Positions 36,382 through 45,048 of a stretch of 64,000 nucleotides of DNA are shown in pieces. The notes beneath the pieces were generated by a model, which searched no databases, had not been told where the DNA came from, and saw nothing but the letters and a program-made list of their open reading frames with translations. The stretch is taken from contig CAZCUX010000022.1 in the NCBI GenBank assembly GCA_964502005.1, positions 1 through 64,000 on the forward strand. Reading direction: 5' to 3'. This DNA comes from CAJWOS01 sp964502005 (GTDB lineage: Bacteria > Myxococcota_A > UBA796 > UBA2385). Positions within the stretch are counted from its first letter, which is position 1. Each line of letters begins with the position of its first letter. The translations under genes and the position numbers were made by a program.

Positions 36382-36509
36382 TGCAAAGCGCAGCGTTCAC
36401 CTGTTGCGACCTGCAACACATCTGTGGACAGTATACACCAAGCCGTTGCAAATGTATGCACTTTGCACACAGATGGTGGGATTCATTCTCGGTGTGTATG
36501 CACTTCGCG
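36382..36509. promoter_or_regulatory. three copies of an 11-bp operator-like motif in a geneless patch
   Basis: TGCAAAGCGCA (36382-36392), its inverted form TGCACTTTGCA (36457-36467), and a diverged inverted copy TGCACTTCGCG (36499-36509). The same motif, TGCAAAGTGCA, is found twice between the sigma factor gene and the enhancer-binding protein gene at 37752 and 37773. The stretch 36343-36606 lies between a plus-strand and a minus-strand terminator and has no credible gene. Confidence 0.6.
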
Positions 36510-36532
36510 ACGGATGCGGCGGCGGTCGGCTT

Positions 36533-36548
36533 CGCAAGGGGCGTGCCG
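36533..36548 (-). promoter_or_regulatory. sigma-54-like promoter, minus strand
   Basis: CGGCACGCCCCTTGCG on the minus strand keeps GGCAC-N5-TTGC with GG and GC ten bases apart; only the first T and last W of the consensus are missing. A transcript would start near 36521 and run left across the operator copies toward the end of the PilP-like gene, where no minus-strand gene lies. If active it would make a small or antisense RNA. Confidence 0.35.
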
Positions 36549-36606
36549 CGCAGAGACCGATGCTGCATGGCCACGTCGGTTTCGCTAAAAACGGCCACAA
36601 AGAGGC

Positions 36607-36631
36607 AAAAAAAAACCGCCCGAAGGCGGTT
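36607..36631 (-). terminator. rho-independent terminator of the sigma factor gene
   Basis: On the minus strand ACCGCC-TTCG-GGCGGT (stem 36630-36625 with 36620-36615, UUCG-type tetraloop) is followed by nine T. It lies 24 bp after the stop of the sigma-70-family gene. Confidence 0.9.
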
Positions 36632-36654
36632 GAAACAGCGGATGGGCGAATCGC

Positions 36655-37599
36655 TCAGATGGTGCCGCGCAGGCGCTGCAATGCACCCACTTCAATCTGC
36701 CGCACACGCTCCCGAGAGAGGCCCATCGACTTGCCGATGTCTGCCATTGTGCGCGCTTCTACGCCATCCAGCCCGTAATGATTGGTGAGGATGTAGCGTT
36801 CCCGCTCGTCGAGGATTTCGTCGAAAGCCCCATTGACGATTTGCAAGGCCTGCACGCGCATCGCGTTGTCGTCGGGGTTCACGTTTCGCCCTTCTGCACA
36901 CAGGCGGTCGCCCACCGAGAGGCCGTCCTCGTCGGGCTGGTCGAGACTGACCACGCCACCCTGCCGCAACAACAGCTCCGCGCGCGACACCTCGATGCCG
37001 ACTTCTTCAGCGAGGTCGTCAATCGACCAATCGCCACCTTCCCGGTCGAGCCGCTCCGCCGCTTGCTGGAGGTTTCGGATTTGCTCCACGGCGCCGCCGG
37101 GCAAACGCACCATGCGGCCGGTGGTTTCGAGGGCACGGGTCATCTGCGCACGGACCCACCAACGCGCATAGGTCGAGAAGCGAATGCCGCGGTCGGGGTC
37201 GAAGCGCTTGGCGGCGCGCATCAGGCCGATGAAGCCTTCCTGCACCAAGTCTTCTTCGCTCATGAGCGAGCAGGTGAGCTTGCGTGCTTCGCCACGCGCG
37301 ATGCGGCGGGCCGACATCGCCAGCTCCCAGCGCAGCGCCTCTGCTTCGGCGAGATGGTGACGCGCTTGGAAGATGTAGGGGCGCATTTCGGCGTCGGTGC
37401 GTGCGAGCTGGTCGCAGGCTTCTACCGCCTCAATCAAGCGGTCGACGGCGCCCGCACGGGTGCGCTCGGTGCGCACGGGCCGCTTGCGAAGAACCTTCTC
37501 CGCAGGGTCGATGCCCGCGATGGCTTCACGCGCTTGCCGCTCGGCTGCACGGATGCGGCGGGCGAGGTCTCGTTCGTCTTCTGCGGTGATGCGGAGCAT
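36655..37599 (-). CDS. sigma-70-family RNA polymerase sigma factor (group 2, RpoS/RpoD-like)
   Basis: 314 aa; the ATG at 37599 has GGAGG 7 nt upstream, and longer frames into the promoter region are rejected. The regions follow in order. A 1.2-like start (LRITAEDERDLARRI) is followed by an unusually charged spacer to about residue 120. Region 2 is MSEEDLVQEGFIGLMRAAKRFDPDRGIRFSTYARWWVRAQMTRAL, the conserved core for -10 recognition. Then come RMVRLPGG, region 3, and region 4 (MADIGKSMGLSRERVRQIEVGALQRL) with the -35-binding helix-turn-helix. The length and lack of region 1.1 fit a group 2 alternative factor. It has a consensus sigma-54 promoter, and a divergent sigma-54 activator is probably its regulator. 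Confidence 0.88.
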   Translation of the reverse strand: MLRITAEDERDLARRIRAAERQAREAIAGIDPAEKVLRKRPVRTERTRAGAVDRLIEAVEACDQLARTDAEMRPYIFQARHHLAEAEALRWELAMSARRIARGEARKLTCSLMSEEDLVQEGFIGLMRAAKRFDPDRGIRFSTYARWWVRAQMTRALETTGRMVRLPGGAVEQIRNLQQAAERLDREGGDWSIDDLAEEVGIEVSRAELLLRQGGVVSLDQPDEDGLSVGDRLCAEGRNVNPDDNAMRVQALQIVNGAFDEILDERERYILTNHYGLDGVEARTMADIGKSMGLSRERVRQIEVGALQRLRGTI

Positions 37600-37680
37600 G
37601 GGATTCCTCCAAACTGTGCGAGCAAATCGGGCTCGCCCAAAAACGCTAGGCCCAAAGCCAACGGGAACGAACAGTGCTTC

Positions 37681-37696
37681 TGCAACTACCGTGCCA
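37681..37696 (-). promoter_or_regulatory. sigma-54 promoter of the sigma-70-family gene
   Basis: On the minus strand this reads TGGCACGGTAGTTGCA, a full match to TGGCAC-N5-TTGCW. Start of transcription is expected near 37670, giving a leader of about 70 nt to the ATG at 37599. The two 11-bp operator copies lie about 80-115 bp upstream of that start, the usual place for sigma-54 enhancer sites. Confidence 0.82.
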
Positions 37697-37751
37697 ACAT
37701 GACAGGTGTGTGCACACGGCTCATTCACCATGCACACACTTTGTAGCATGC

Positions 37752-37783
37752 TGCAAAGTGCAACGTCGAGGTTGCAAAGTGCA
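37752..37783. promoter_or_regulatory. tandem operator/enhancer sites TGCAAAGTGCA
   Basis: Two identical copies, 37752-37762 and 37773-37783, are exactly 21 bp apart, two helical turns, so a protein would bind both on one face. They lie between the sigma factor promoter and the start of the divergent enhancer-binding protein gene (37827). A related TGCACAC repeat is at 37731. They are probable sites for the HTH of that protein, both as enhancer and for autoregulation. Confidence 0.7.
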
Positions 37784-37826
37784 TATTGTTTCCGCTAAAA
37801 GGGAGTGAACCCGCCGGAGCATCGCA

Positions 37827-39179
37827 ATGGACATCACTCTCCCCAGCAACGACTTGCAGGCAGCTTTGTCGCATCCGATGGTTGCTGCCTTGCTCGACGT
37901 GATTCACGATGGCGCGATCGTCATCTCGGCGGACGACCGGCGGGTGGTGGCGATGAACCGGCGCGCGCGTTCGCTGCTTGGTTACGATGATTCCGCGATT
38001 GGCTGCGCCTGCCGTGACCAAGTCAATGCGCCGATGTGCAGAACCAGCTGCCTCCTGACCGAAGTCATCGAAGGACGAGACCCGGGCGAGCTGGCCACGT
38101 TTTACCCTGGCAAGGGCAAAAAACGGGTCGTGCACACCGCCACCCAAGTTCTCCTCGTGCGGGGCCCCGACGGACGCCCGATTGCGGGCATCGAGCTGTT
38201 TCGCGACCTCACCGAAGTCCGCGAGCTCGAGCGTGCCTTGGGTCTTCGACGGTCGTTTCAGGGCATTATCGGCGGCTCACCCGCGATGTCCCAGTTGTAT
38301 GACCTCATCGAGCAAGTGGCGCCCTATGACCTGCCCGTCCTCGTCACCGGCGAATCGGGCGTCGGAAAAGAGCGGTTTGCCGACGCCATCCAGCAGCTCT
38401 CCGACCGCGCACGTCGCCCGTATGTAAAGGTCAATTGCGCCGCACTCAACGCGTCTCTCATCGAAAGTGAGCTATTCGGGCACCGGCGCGGCGCGTTCAC
38501 CGGCGCCACCTCCGACCGCCGCGGCAAATTTGAAGAAGCCGATGGCGGTACGATCTTGCTCGACGAGGTCGGGGAGCTCCCGTTGGGCCTCCAAGCGAAG
38601 CTCCTACGCGTCATTCAGCAAGGGGAAATCCAGCGCGTCGGCGAAGACACCGGACGCACGGTCGACGTGCGCATCGTCGCTGCGACCAACCGCAATATCG
38701 AGGACGAGGTCAACAAGGGCCTGTTCCGCGAAGACCTCTACTACCGGCTCGCAGGCGTGCGGGTCCATGTGCCCCCCCTGCGGGAGCGCCTGACCGACGT
38801 GCCCCCTCTCGCCCTGCACTTTCTCGACCAATTTTCCCGCGAGGCCACCGACCGCGGTCGCCCCAAGCCCTGTGATGGCCTCTCCGACGACGCCCTCGCC
38901 GACCTTTGCGGCCGCGACTGGCGCGGAAACGTTCGTGAACTCGAAAACGTGCTTCGCTTGGCGTGGATTCGCGTGCCCGCAGGTGGCCGCATCGAACCCG
39001 AGCATCTCCAAATGCCCGGACAGGCCCGAAATACCGCCGAAGAGCTCAGCCTCGCGGAAATCGAACGCCGGGCGATTGAGCGCGCGATGCAAAAAGCAGA
39101 CGGAAACGTAGCCGCCGCCGCTCGCGCACTGGACATCGACCGCACAACGCTGTGGCGAAAGCTCAAGAAGGGCGACTGA
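37827..39179 (+). CDS. PAS-type sigma-54 enhancer-binding protein
   Basis: 450 aa; ATG with CGGAG 7 nt upstream. An N-terminal PAS domain (residues about 15-135) contains four clustered Cys (GCACRDQVNAPMCRTSC), suggesting a redox, metal or Fe-S sensor. The AAA+ domain has Walker A GESGVGKE at 175-182, the sigma-54 contact loop GAFTGA at 222-227, and Walker B ILLDEVGEL. The Fis-type C-terminal helix-turn-helix ends in VAAAARALDIDRTTLWRKLKK. No receiver domain, so it is controlled by its own sensor rather than by a kinase. It is divergent from the sigma-70-family gene and shares 227 bp with it holding the sigma-54 promoter and the tandem 11-bp sites. Confidence 0.9.
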   Translation: MDITLPSNDLQAALSHPMVAALLDVIHDGAIVISADDRRVVAMNRRARSLLGYDDSAIGCACRDQVNAPMCRTSCLLTEVIEGRDPGELATFYPGKGKKRVVHTATQVLLVRGPDGRPIAGIELFRDLTEVRELERALGLRRSFQGIIGGSPAMSQLYDLIEQVAPYDLPVLVTGESGVGKERFADAIQQLSDRARRPYVKVNCAALNASLIESELFGHRRGAFTGATSDRRGKFEEADGGTILLDEVGELPLGLQAKLLRVIQQGEIQRVGEDTGRTVDVRIVAATNRNIEDEVNKGLFREDLYYRLAGVRVHVPPLRERLTDVPPLALHFLDQFSREATDRGRPKPCDGLSDDALADLCGRDWRGNVRELENVLRLAWIRVPAGGRIEPEHLQMPGQARNTAEELSLAEIERRAIERAMQKADGNVAAAARALDIDRTTLWRKLKKGD

Positions 39180-39197
39180 CGGGCAGTCTGCCGCGGC

Positions 39198-39878
39198 TCA
39201 GGTTTCGGCCCAGCAATACACGCGCACATGCATGTGTTCGCGGTGGCTGGGCGCGTGGTGCACGACACCCTTGCCCGTCCACATTTCTTTGTAGCCCACC
39301 GGAAAGATTGCGTCGGCCTCGGCGGGGCTCAGCTCGCCCGACTCGATAGCGTACCGCTTGATGGGCAAGATGAGGCGCTGGTCGAGCAAGATGCGCTCCA
39401 CCATTCCCGTGCCCAACAACGAGCGAATCAGGAGCCAGTTGGCTTCGAGGTCGAGGTTTGCGGGCGCGACATCCCGAAAGCCGCCTTGGTGCATGCGGCC
39501 ATTGCCCCAGTACAAACCGATATCGGCGTCGACGCCTGCGCGGTGCGACTTGTGCCCTTGCAGCGGACCACCGTACTGGTTGCTGATGTCGCCCACGACA
39601 ATGGGGTCGGCCTCCGGCTTGAGCCACGCCATTTCTTCGGAGGCGCGGGTGATGACCTCAATCATCTCCGGCCGCCCCCAGGCTGCGTCAGGAAACCAAA
39701 TTTTATAGAGCTCTGGCGCAGGCTGGAGCTGCACACCGCCCGAAAGGTGGGTGGTGGGGCATGCGCCCACTTCTTGAACCGGCTCATCGGTGACCATCGG
39801 CAGAGCTTCGTCGAGCCACGGACCCATCGGTTGTGCCGTAGTGGTGGCCAAAGCAGCCAGCAGAGCAAGTGTCGACAT
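39198..39878 (-). CDS. mepA: MepA-like murein endopeptidase (M74)
   Basis: 226 aa; GGAGG before the ATG, and a signal peptide (MSTLALLAALATTTAQP). MEROPS M74/LAS metal-binding landmarks are present: HKSHRAGVDADIGLYW (His and Asp ligands), and HREHMHVRVYC near the C-terminus. MepA cleaves the D-Ala-meso-DAP crosslinks of peptidoglycan in the periplasm and is not inhibited by penicillin. The protein is slightly shorter than E. coli MepA (about 270 residues). Convergent with the sigma-54 activator gene. Confidence 0.83.
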   Translation of the reverse strand: MSTLALLAALATTTAQPMGPWLDEALPMVTDEPVQEVGACPTTHLSGGVQLQPAPELYKIWFPDAAWGRPEMIEVITRASEEMAWLKPEADPIVVGDISNQYGGPLQGHKSHRAGVDADIGLYWGNGRMHQGGFRDVAPANLDLEANWLLIRSLLGTGMVERILLDQRLILPIKRYAIESGELSPAEADAIFPVGYKEMWTGKGVVHHAPSHREHMHVRVYCWAET

Positions 39879-40018
39879 CCAACCTCCGCGTGTGCTCCGA
39901 TTGCAGCACCCGCCGATTCATCATCTCGACCCACGGAGGCTAGGGTTATTACTTACCCAAGCCTCACTGGATGGGAGAACCTACCAAGAAAGGCTGCCAG
40001 TCGACAACCATTGGAGCG

Positions 40019-41545
40019 TCAAGGGTGGGGCTGGGTTGCGTCGAGGGATGACGATTCGGTCGCACCCAGGCTCTTGCGAATACCCTCGGCGGCGGCCTTC
40101 AGACGTGGGTCGCCCGTCTCGGTCGCGAGGGCTTGCAACCGTGGAACCACCTCCGAAGTCCGTCCCAATTCCCCTGCGAGGGATGCCAATGCGAGCACAA
40201 GATCCACTTGTCGTTGGGCGCGCAGGGCATCGGTCAGCACATTGAGCGCTTCGTCTCCCCGACCCGTGCTCGCGAGCAGACGCGCCAAACCAAGGGAGGG
40301 GCCTACGCTATCGGGAAACGCGACGATGGCCGCCCGAAGGCTCTCTTCGGAGGCCTTGGCATCGCCGGCTTCTCCTGCCGCCACCGCAGCCGCAACGGCG
40401 AGCACGGCATCATCCGGGCGATTGCGCGCGGCTTGTTCGAGCAAAGGGCGCGCTTCTGCGGGGCGGTGCCGGTCCAAATAAAAGCTCCCGAGCGCGCTCC
40501 AGGCATCCGCATCGTCGGGCATCAGGTCGCGGGCGGCCTTGAGTTGCTTCTCCGCCTCGCCGTGATTTCCGACGGCTCTCAGTAAGTTACCGTATACCAA
40601 GTGGACTTGCCCCGACTGCGGCTGCTCCTCGGTCAACGTGCCGAGCGCCGCCAACGCCAATGTGAGGTCGCGAGACGCCACCTCGCGAATGTCGAGAATA
40701 ACGGCTGCACCAGTCATATCCAACGCGCCGGAGCGGATTTCGTCGGCCAGCGCCCGCTCTACCCGAATGGCCGCGGCATCTTGGGGCTTGAGCGAGAGCG
40801 CGCGGGCATACGCTTCAGATGCAGCTTCTAACTGTTTTGCATCAAACCGCGCCCGGCCAAGAGCCGCCCAAATCTGGGAGATTTCGGGATGCCGCACCGA
40901 TGCTGCGTCCAACACCGTGACCGCTTCGTCGGGCGCCAAGGTTGCCAGCAGCAGCCACACCGAAGGGTCGTCCGGCGCAGCTTCGAGCCCCTTGCGCGCC
41001 GCGGCGAGCGCCGAATTGCCATCCCCAAGGGCGAGCCACGCTTGGGCCAGGCCCGTCCAACCTTCTGCTTGGGAGGGGTCCAGCGACACCGCCGTCTCGT
41101 AAGACTCCACGGCGCCCACCGCGCGTCCGAGCGCGCGCTGGACCCCCGCTTTGCCCACCCACGCCGCAGCATGGTTCGGATTGCGCTTGAGCGCCTGGTC
41201 GAACGCATCCAACGACGCGGTGGCATCGGGTTCGGCCCGCCCCAACAACGCCCATGCGTCCGCTGACTCCGGGGAAGCCAACGCGCGCGCCCGGTACTCC
41301 TCGGCGACCGCCCGCGCAAAGCCCACACTCGACAACAGGTCGATGTACTGAATGTGCGCGTCTACGTCTGCGTCGTTCGCAGAGATGCGCTCCCGAACGA
41401 TTCCCAGCGCCGCGTCTACATCCCCGCGCCACATCGCCTGGGTCAACGCATCTGCCGCCCAGGCCGATCCCGAGATGAGTCCCGTCGAAGCCACGCACGA
41501 CACCGCGACCGCAACCAACAGCGAACGAAACAACCGAGCGACCAC
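40019..41545 (-). CDS. secreted TPR-repeat protein
   Basis: 508 aa. The GTG at 41545 has GGAG 7 nt upstream and gives a signal peptide (VVARLFRSLLVAVAVSCVAS...AWA); upstream in-frame sequence has no signal and overlaps the divergent gene. The whole mature part is tetratricopeptide repeats (for example YETAVSLDPSQAEGWTGLAQAWLALGD; LKAARDLMPDDADAWSALGSFYLDRHRPAEA), perhaps a dozen, with Ala-rich helices. It is likely a periplasmic scaffold for protein complexes. It is divergent from the PEGA-like protein gene at 41644, 98 bp away, so the two may be co-regulated. Confidence 0.78.
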   Translation of the reverse strand: MVARLFRSLLVAVAVSCVASTGLISGSAWAADALTQAMWRGDVDAALGIVRERISANDADVDAHIQYIDLLSSVGFARAVAEEYRARALASPESADAWALLGRAEPDATASLDAFDQALKRNPNHAAAWVGKAGVQRALGRAVGAVESYETAVSLDPSQAEGWTGLAQAWLALGDGNSALAAARKGLEAAPDDPSVWLLLATLAPDEAVTVLDAASVRHPEISQIWAALGRARFDAKQLEAASEAYARALSLKPQDAAAIRVERALADEIRSGALDMTGAAVILDIREVASRDLTLALAALGTLTEEQPQSGQVHLVYGNLLRAVGNHGEAEKQLKAARDLMPDDADAWSALGSFYLDRHRPAEARPLLEQAARNRPDDAVLAVAAAVAAGEAGDAKASEESLRAAIVAFPDSVGPSLGLARLLASTGRGDEALNVLTDALRAQRQVDLVLALASLAGELGRTSEVVPRLQALATETGDPRLKAAAEGIRKSLGATESSSLDATQPHP

Positions 41546-41643
41546 AATGGACTCCAAAACGGGAACGTACTCACTGCCCGTGCCAAGGAGTGATAATGTC
41601 TCCAACGCGCATCGGCGTCCGCCGCATCCATCGTGGAGAAACA

Positions 41644-42963
41644 ATGCCTTCCGTTCAACGCCCCTTTCGCCCGCTTCTCGCACTGGCTCTGGTGGGCGCA
41701 TCGCTGAACGCCGAGGCCGCACGCCGCCCCGAAGTAGCGGTAATTGGTGTGCACATCGCCAATCAGGATGTCTCCACCAGTGAGTTGTCGGGCAACACCT
41801 TGGCCACGGCTCTCGAAGAGGCTGCAAAAGTCGAAGTTATCGACATTCCCACCGTGCGTAGTCGCCTCGCCGGACGCGAAGCCCTCATCATCGAAGCCAC
41901 GTTCCTCGGTCCCGGTCGCGCACGCCTCGAAGAAGGCCGCGTCCTCTACGAGCGCGCGGATTTCGAGCCCGCCGCAGAGGTGCTGGCCGAGGCGATTCCC
42001 GCCCTCGAAGACGGCAGCCTCGGCTCCACCGACATCAAAGACCTCATGGACGGTTTGCTTCTGCTCGGCCTCGCGCGGTTTGGCCTCGGAGAACCCGACG
42101 CCGCCGCCGAGCCTTGGTCGCGCCTCGTAACGCTCGACCCCAACCGGCAGCTCGACCCCGTCAACTACCCGCCCAAAGTCGTACAAGGATACGAAACCGT
42201 TCGCCAGGCCGTGTTGGCGCAAGCGTCCGGCACGCTCGTCATCGACGCTCCCGACAACGCCACGGTCCACGTCGACGGTCTGCGCATCGACGGTCGGTCC
42301 CTCAAGGTGCCACCCGGCGACCACTTTGTCGTTGTGCACGCCGAAGATGGTGGCCGCCAAGCCGACCGCGTAACGGTCGCAGGCTCGCGCAAGGTGGTGT
42401 GGAGCGCCGCCCTCGAAACCCGCCTCGCCGCCGGTTCAGCGGAGCAAGCCGAGCTGCTGTACCGCTCCCTCGGCGAGCACCTCTCCGTCGACCTCTTGCT
42501 CATTGCGGGCGCAACCGGCGATGGACAAGTGGGTCTACAACTCTATGAACCCCGCTCGGGTTCATTTTCCAAGGTCGTACAAGTCGGTGCCGGCGAAGAC
42601 CCCATCACGAGCCTCACGGATGGGATGCCTACGCTCGCCAACTATGTGAGCGAAGCGGGCACCATTCGGCCCGACCGTGTGGCCCGAAAGGTGCTGCCGG
42701 TCGACTTGTCCACCAATGCGATGCTCTCCGACCTCCTCCTCGACCCCGAACCGGTGGGCGAGATTCGCGAAGTCGCCCAAAAGACGCCCTGGTACTTGTG
42801 GGCCGGCGTTGCGGCCGTTGCGGCGGGTGGTGCTGCCACCCTCGCCATCGTGCTCCAACCCGACGAAACGCCCACGGGCAACACCAACAACGGTGGTGAA
42901 GGCGAAGGCGAAGGCGAAGGCGAAGACCCCAACCAGGGAGTCGTACTCATCGAAATCCCGTAG
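41644..42963 (+). CDS. PEGA-like domain protein with C-terminal membrane helix
   Basis: 439 aa; ATG with GGAGA upstream and a signal peptide (LLALALVGASLNAEA). Residues about 60-190 look helical (PAAEVLAEAIPALEDGSL). Residues about 195-260 contain a PEGA-like beta domain (TLVIDAPDNATVHVDGLRIDGRSLKVPPGDHFVVVHAEDGG), and near residue 390 there is a membrane helix (LWAGVAAVAAGGAATLAIVL). The end is a repetitive acidic GEGEGEGED tail. Similar proteins sit near Ser/Thr kinases in myxobacteria. The kinase next door, convergent and 18 bp away, also has PEGA-like domains, which suggests a shared envelope role. Confidence 0.7.
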   Translation: MPSVQRPFRPLLALALVGASLNAEAARRPEVAVIGVHIANQDVSTSELSGNTLATALEEAAKVEVIDIPTVRSRLAGREALIIEATFLGPGRARLEEGRVLYERADFEPAAEVLAEAIPALEDGSLGSTDIKDLMDGLLLLGLARFGLGEPDAAAEPWSRLVTLDPNRQLDPVNYPPKVVQGYETVRQAVLAQASGTLVIDAPDNATVHVDGLRIDGRSLKVPPGDHFVVVHAEDGGRQADRVTVAGSRKVVWSAALETRLAAGSAEQAELLYRSLGEHLSVDLLLIAGATGDGQVGLQLYEPRSGSFSKVVQVGAGEDPITSLTDGMPTLANYVSEAGTIRPDRVARKVLPVDLSTNAMLSDLLLDPEPVGEIREVAQKTPWYLWAGVAAVAAGGAATLAIVLQPDETPTGNTNNGGEGEGEGEGEDPNQGVVLIEIP

Positions 42964-42981
42964 ACCGGCCCGCGGATTGGC

Positions 42982-44913
42982 TCAAAGCTCGAAGGTGAGC
43001 TTCTGGGTCTTGCCGGAGACAATCGTGACCGAGCGGGTTTCGTCCAACCCCGCCTCGGCGTTGACCACTTTCACCCGGTAGGTCCCTGGCGGAAGTTGGT
43101 GCTTGAGGGGCGTGGTATCGATGCGGGAGCCATCGACCCAAACTTCACCCCAACCGCCCTTCACATTGACGAAGAGCTCGCCTGGATCGAGGCTTTCGGG
43201 CTTGAGGTTGGCAGAGCCGCTCACCTCGCCGCCTTGGTCGGGAACCCGAACTTTTGCACTCGAAGCCTGGTAGCCCGACAGGCGGTATTCGACTTTGTGG
43301 GTCTTTCCTGCAACCGCTGACGGCCAAGTGAGCGGTGTACGGCCAATACTGCGACCATCCACCAACACTTCCGCGCCTGAGGGTGTTGTCGTAAACACAA
43401 TCGAAGCCGGCTTGGCCGCGGGCGGGGGCGTGTCTGCGGGCGGTGTCTCGACGGTGCGCTCGACCACCTCCACCCGTTCCGGGGGAGGTGCCGCGACGGC
43501 CTTCAACGCAACCGGGAGCCGAATCCGCTCGCCCGCGCCTGCCCGAAACGTTTCCGTGTAGGTTTCGAAGCCATCTGCTACAACTTTCAGCACGAGGTCT
43601 TGGTCGGCGACCAGCCCTTCTACGGTGACACGCGTGGTGCCGCGCGCGACCTCGTCCTCGCCGACATACACCACAGGCGACGCGGTGTCTGGCGTAATGA
43701 CAAGCTGAAGCGTGCCTTTGTCGGGTGCCGGCGCCTGCACTTCGACAATACGGTCGACGATGCGCGTTTCCGGCTCACGCATGACCAAAAACAGCACCAG
43801 CGCCGCCAACAACACCACCGCTGCACCCGCCAGCAACAAGGGCACCCGCGAAGGGGGCGGCTGTACGGTCGTTACGGTGTTGACCGGAGGCGTCCAGCTC
43901 GCTTCGGCGTCCTCGGCCTCCTGCCGCAGCACCTCCGCGCGGGCGCTTCCTTCTTCGAGGCGTGTGCGCTCTTCGTCGATGTCCTCCGCAAACAGCTCTT
44001 CCATGAACCGGCGGAGGCGCTCTTGTACGACATCGGGCGTTTGGGGGTACAAGTATTCGAGGAGCGCGGCCTGCATCGAGCGGGCGTCGGCGTAGCGCTC
44101 GTTGGGGTCGACGGCCAAGGCCTTCATCACGACGGCATCGAGCGAAGGCGGAATGCGTGGATTGGCTTCGCTTGGCTTGGGATAGCCCCCCGCTTTGATC
44201 CGCTCCAAAGTCTTGAGGTCGCTGTCGGTCTTGAAGAGGCGACGACCCGTCAGCATTTCGTGCAGCACGATGCCCAGCGAGAAGACATCCGAACGGGCCG
44301 AAATCTCCGCGCCGCGCGCCTGCTCGGGGCTCATGTACTCAAACTTGCCCTTGAGCACGCCATCTTTGGTTGTGTACGACGACTTGCGCGCTTTGGCGAT
44401 GCCGAAGTCCGCAACCTTCACATCCCCGCGGTAGCCCACAATAATGTTCGACGGGCTCATGTCGCGATGAATGATGTTCAGCGGCGTGCCCCGAAGGTCG
44501 GTCTTCTTGTGGGCATAGTCGAGGCCTTTGCAGACCTCATGGGCGATGAGCACCGCGAACTCGGTGGGCATGAGCTTGCGGCGACGGGCCAAGCGGCGGA
44601 GGATGCCTTTGGCGTCTTTCCCCTCCACCAGCTCCATCGCGATGTACCAGTTGTCGCCAGACTTGCCGAAGTCAAAAATCTGGACGACGTTGGGATGTTG
44701 GAGCTCGACCGAAATCTTTGCTTCGTCGATAAACATCTCGACGAACTCTTCGTTTTCGGACAGGTGACCCAAAATCCGCTTGATGACCAGCAGCTTTTCG
44801 AACCCACCTTCGGCATAGGACTTCGCCTTGAAGACCTCGGCCATGCCGCCAACAGCAATCTTGTCGACCAGAAAGTACCGGCCGAAGGCTTGGGGCTCGA
44901 AGGAAGTGCTCAC
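42982..44913 (-). CDS. Ser/Thr protein kinase with three PEGA-like domains
   Basis: 643 aa from a GTG with GGGGAG upstream. The N-terminal kinase is complete: Gly-rich VGGMAEVF, Lys45 in VIKR, HRDMSPSN at 149-156, DFG at 169-171 and the APE region (MSPEQAR). A coiled linker with Glu/Arg repeats leads to one membrane helix (PLLLAGAAVVLLAALVLFLVM), then three PEGA-like domains (VYVGEDEVARGTT; EVLVDGRSIGRTPL; EVWVDGSRIDTTPL) that should lie outside the membrane and bind peptidoglycan or protein. This bitopic layout is typical of Myxococcota kinases that sense the envelope. Confidence 0.9.
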   Translation of the reverse strand: MSTSFEPQAFGRYFLVDKIAVGGMAEVFKAKSYAEGGFEKLLVIKRILGHLSENEEFVEMFIDEAKISVELQHPNVVQIFDFGKSGDNWYIAMELVEGKDAKGILRRLARRRKLMPTEFAVLIAHEVCKGLDYAHKKTDLRGTPLNIIHRDMSPSNIIVGYRGDVKVADFGIAKARKSSYTTKDGVLKGKFEYMSPEQARGAEISARSDVFSLGIVLHEMLTGRRLFKTDSDLKTLERIKAGGYPKPSEANPRIPPSLDAVVMKALAVDPNERYADARSMQAALLEYLYPQTPDVVQERLRRFMEELFAEDIDEERTRLEEGSARAEVLRQEAEDAEASWTPPVNTVTTVQPPPSRVPLLLAGAAVVLLAALVLFLVMREPETRIVDRIVEVQAPAPDKGTLQLVITPDTASPVVYVGEDEVARGTTRVTVEGLVADQDLVLKVVADGFETYTETFRAGAGERIRLPVALKAVAAPPPERVEVVERTVETPPADTPPPAAKPASIVFTTTPSGAEVLVDGRSIGRTPLTWPSAVAGKTHKVEYRLSGYQASSAKVRVPDQGGEVSGSANLKPESLDPGELFVNVKGGWGEVWVDGSRIDTTPLKHQLPPGTYRVKVVNAEAGLDETRSVTIVSGKTQKLTFEL

Positions 44914-45048
44914 CGTGCTCCCCGGTCATCCACAATGGGACCCAGACTCCATCGAGAGGGTCGATGTCCCATATCCCTTGACACGCCAAACATAGACCCT
45001 GCACAGCCTGCGGTCAAACCACAAAAACAAGACAACCGGCCTGACCGC

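Noticed and set aside
36382..37783. CRISPR-like spacing of the 11-bp motif
   Set aside because: Repeats are too short, both orientations occur, and spacings vary; operator sites explain them.
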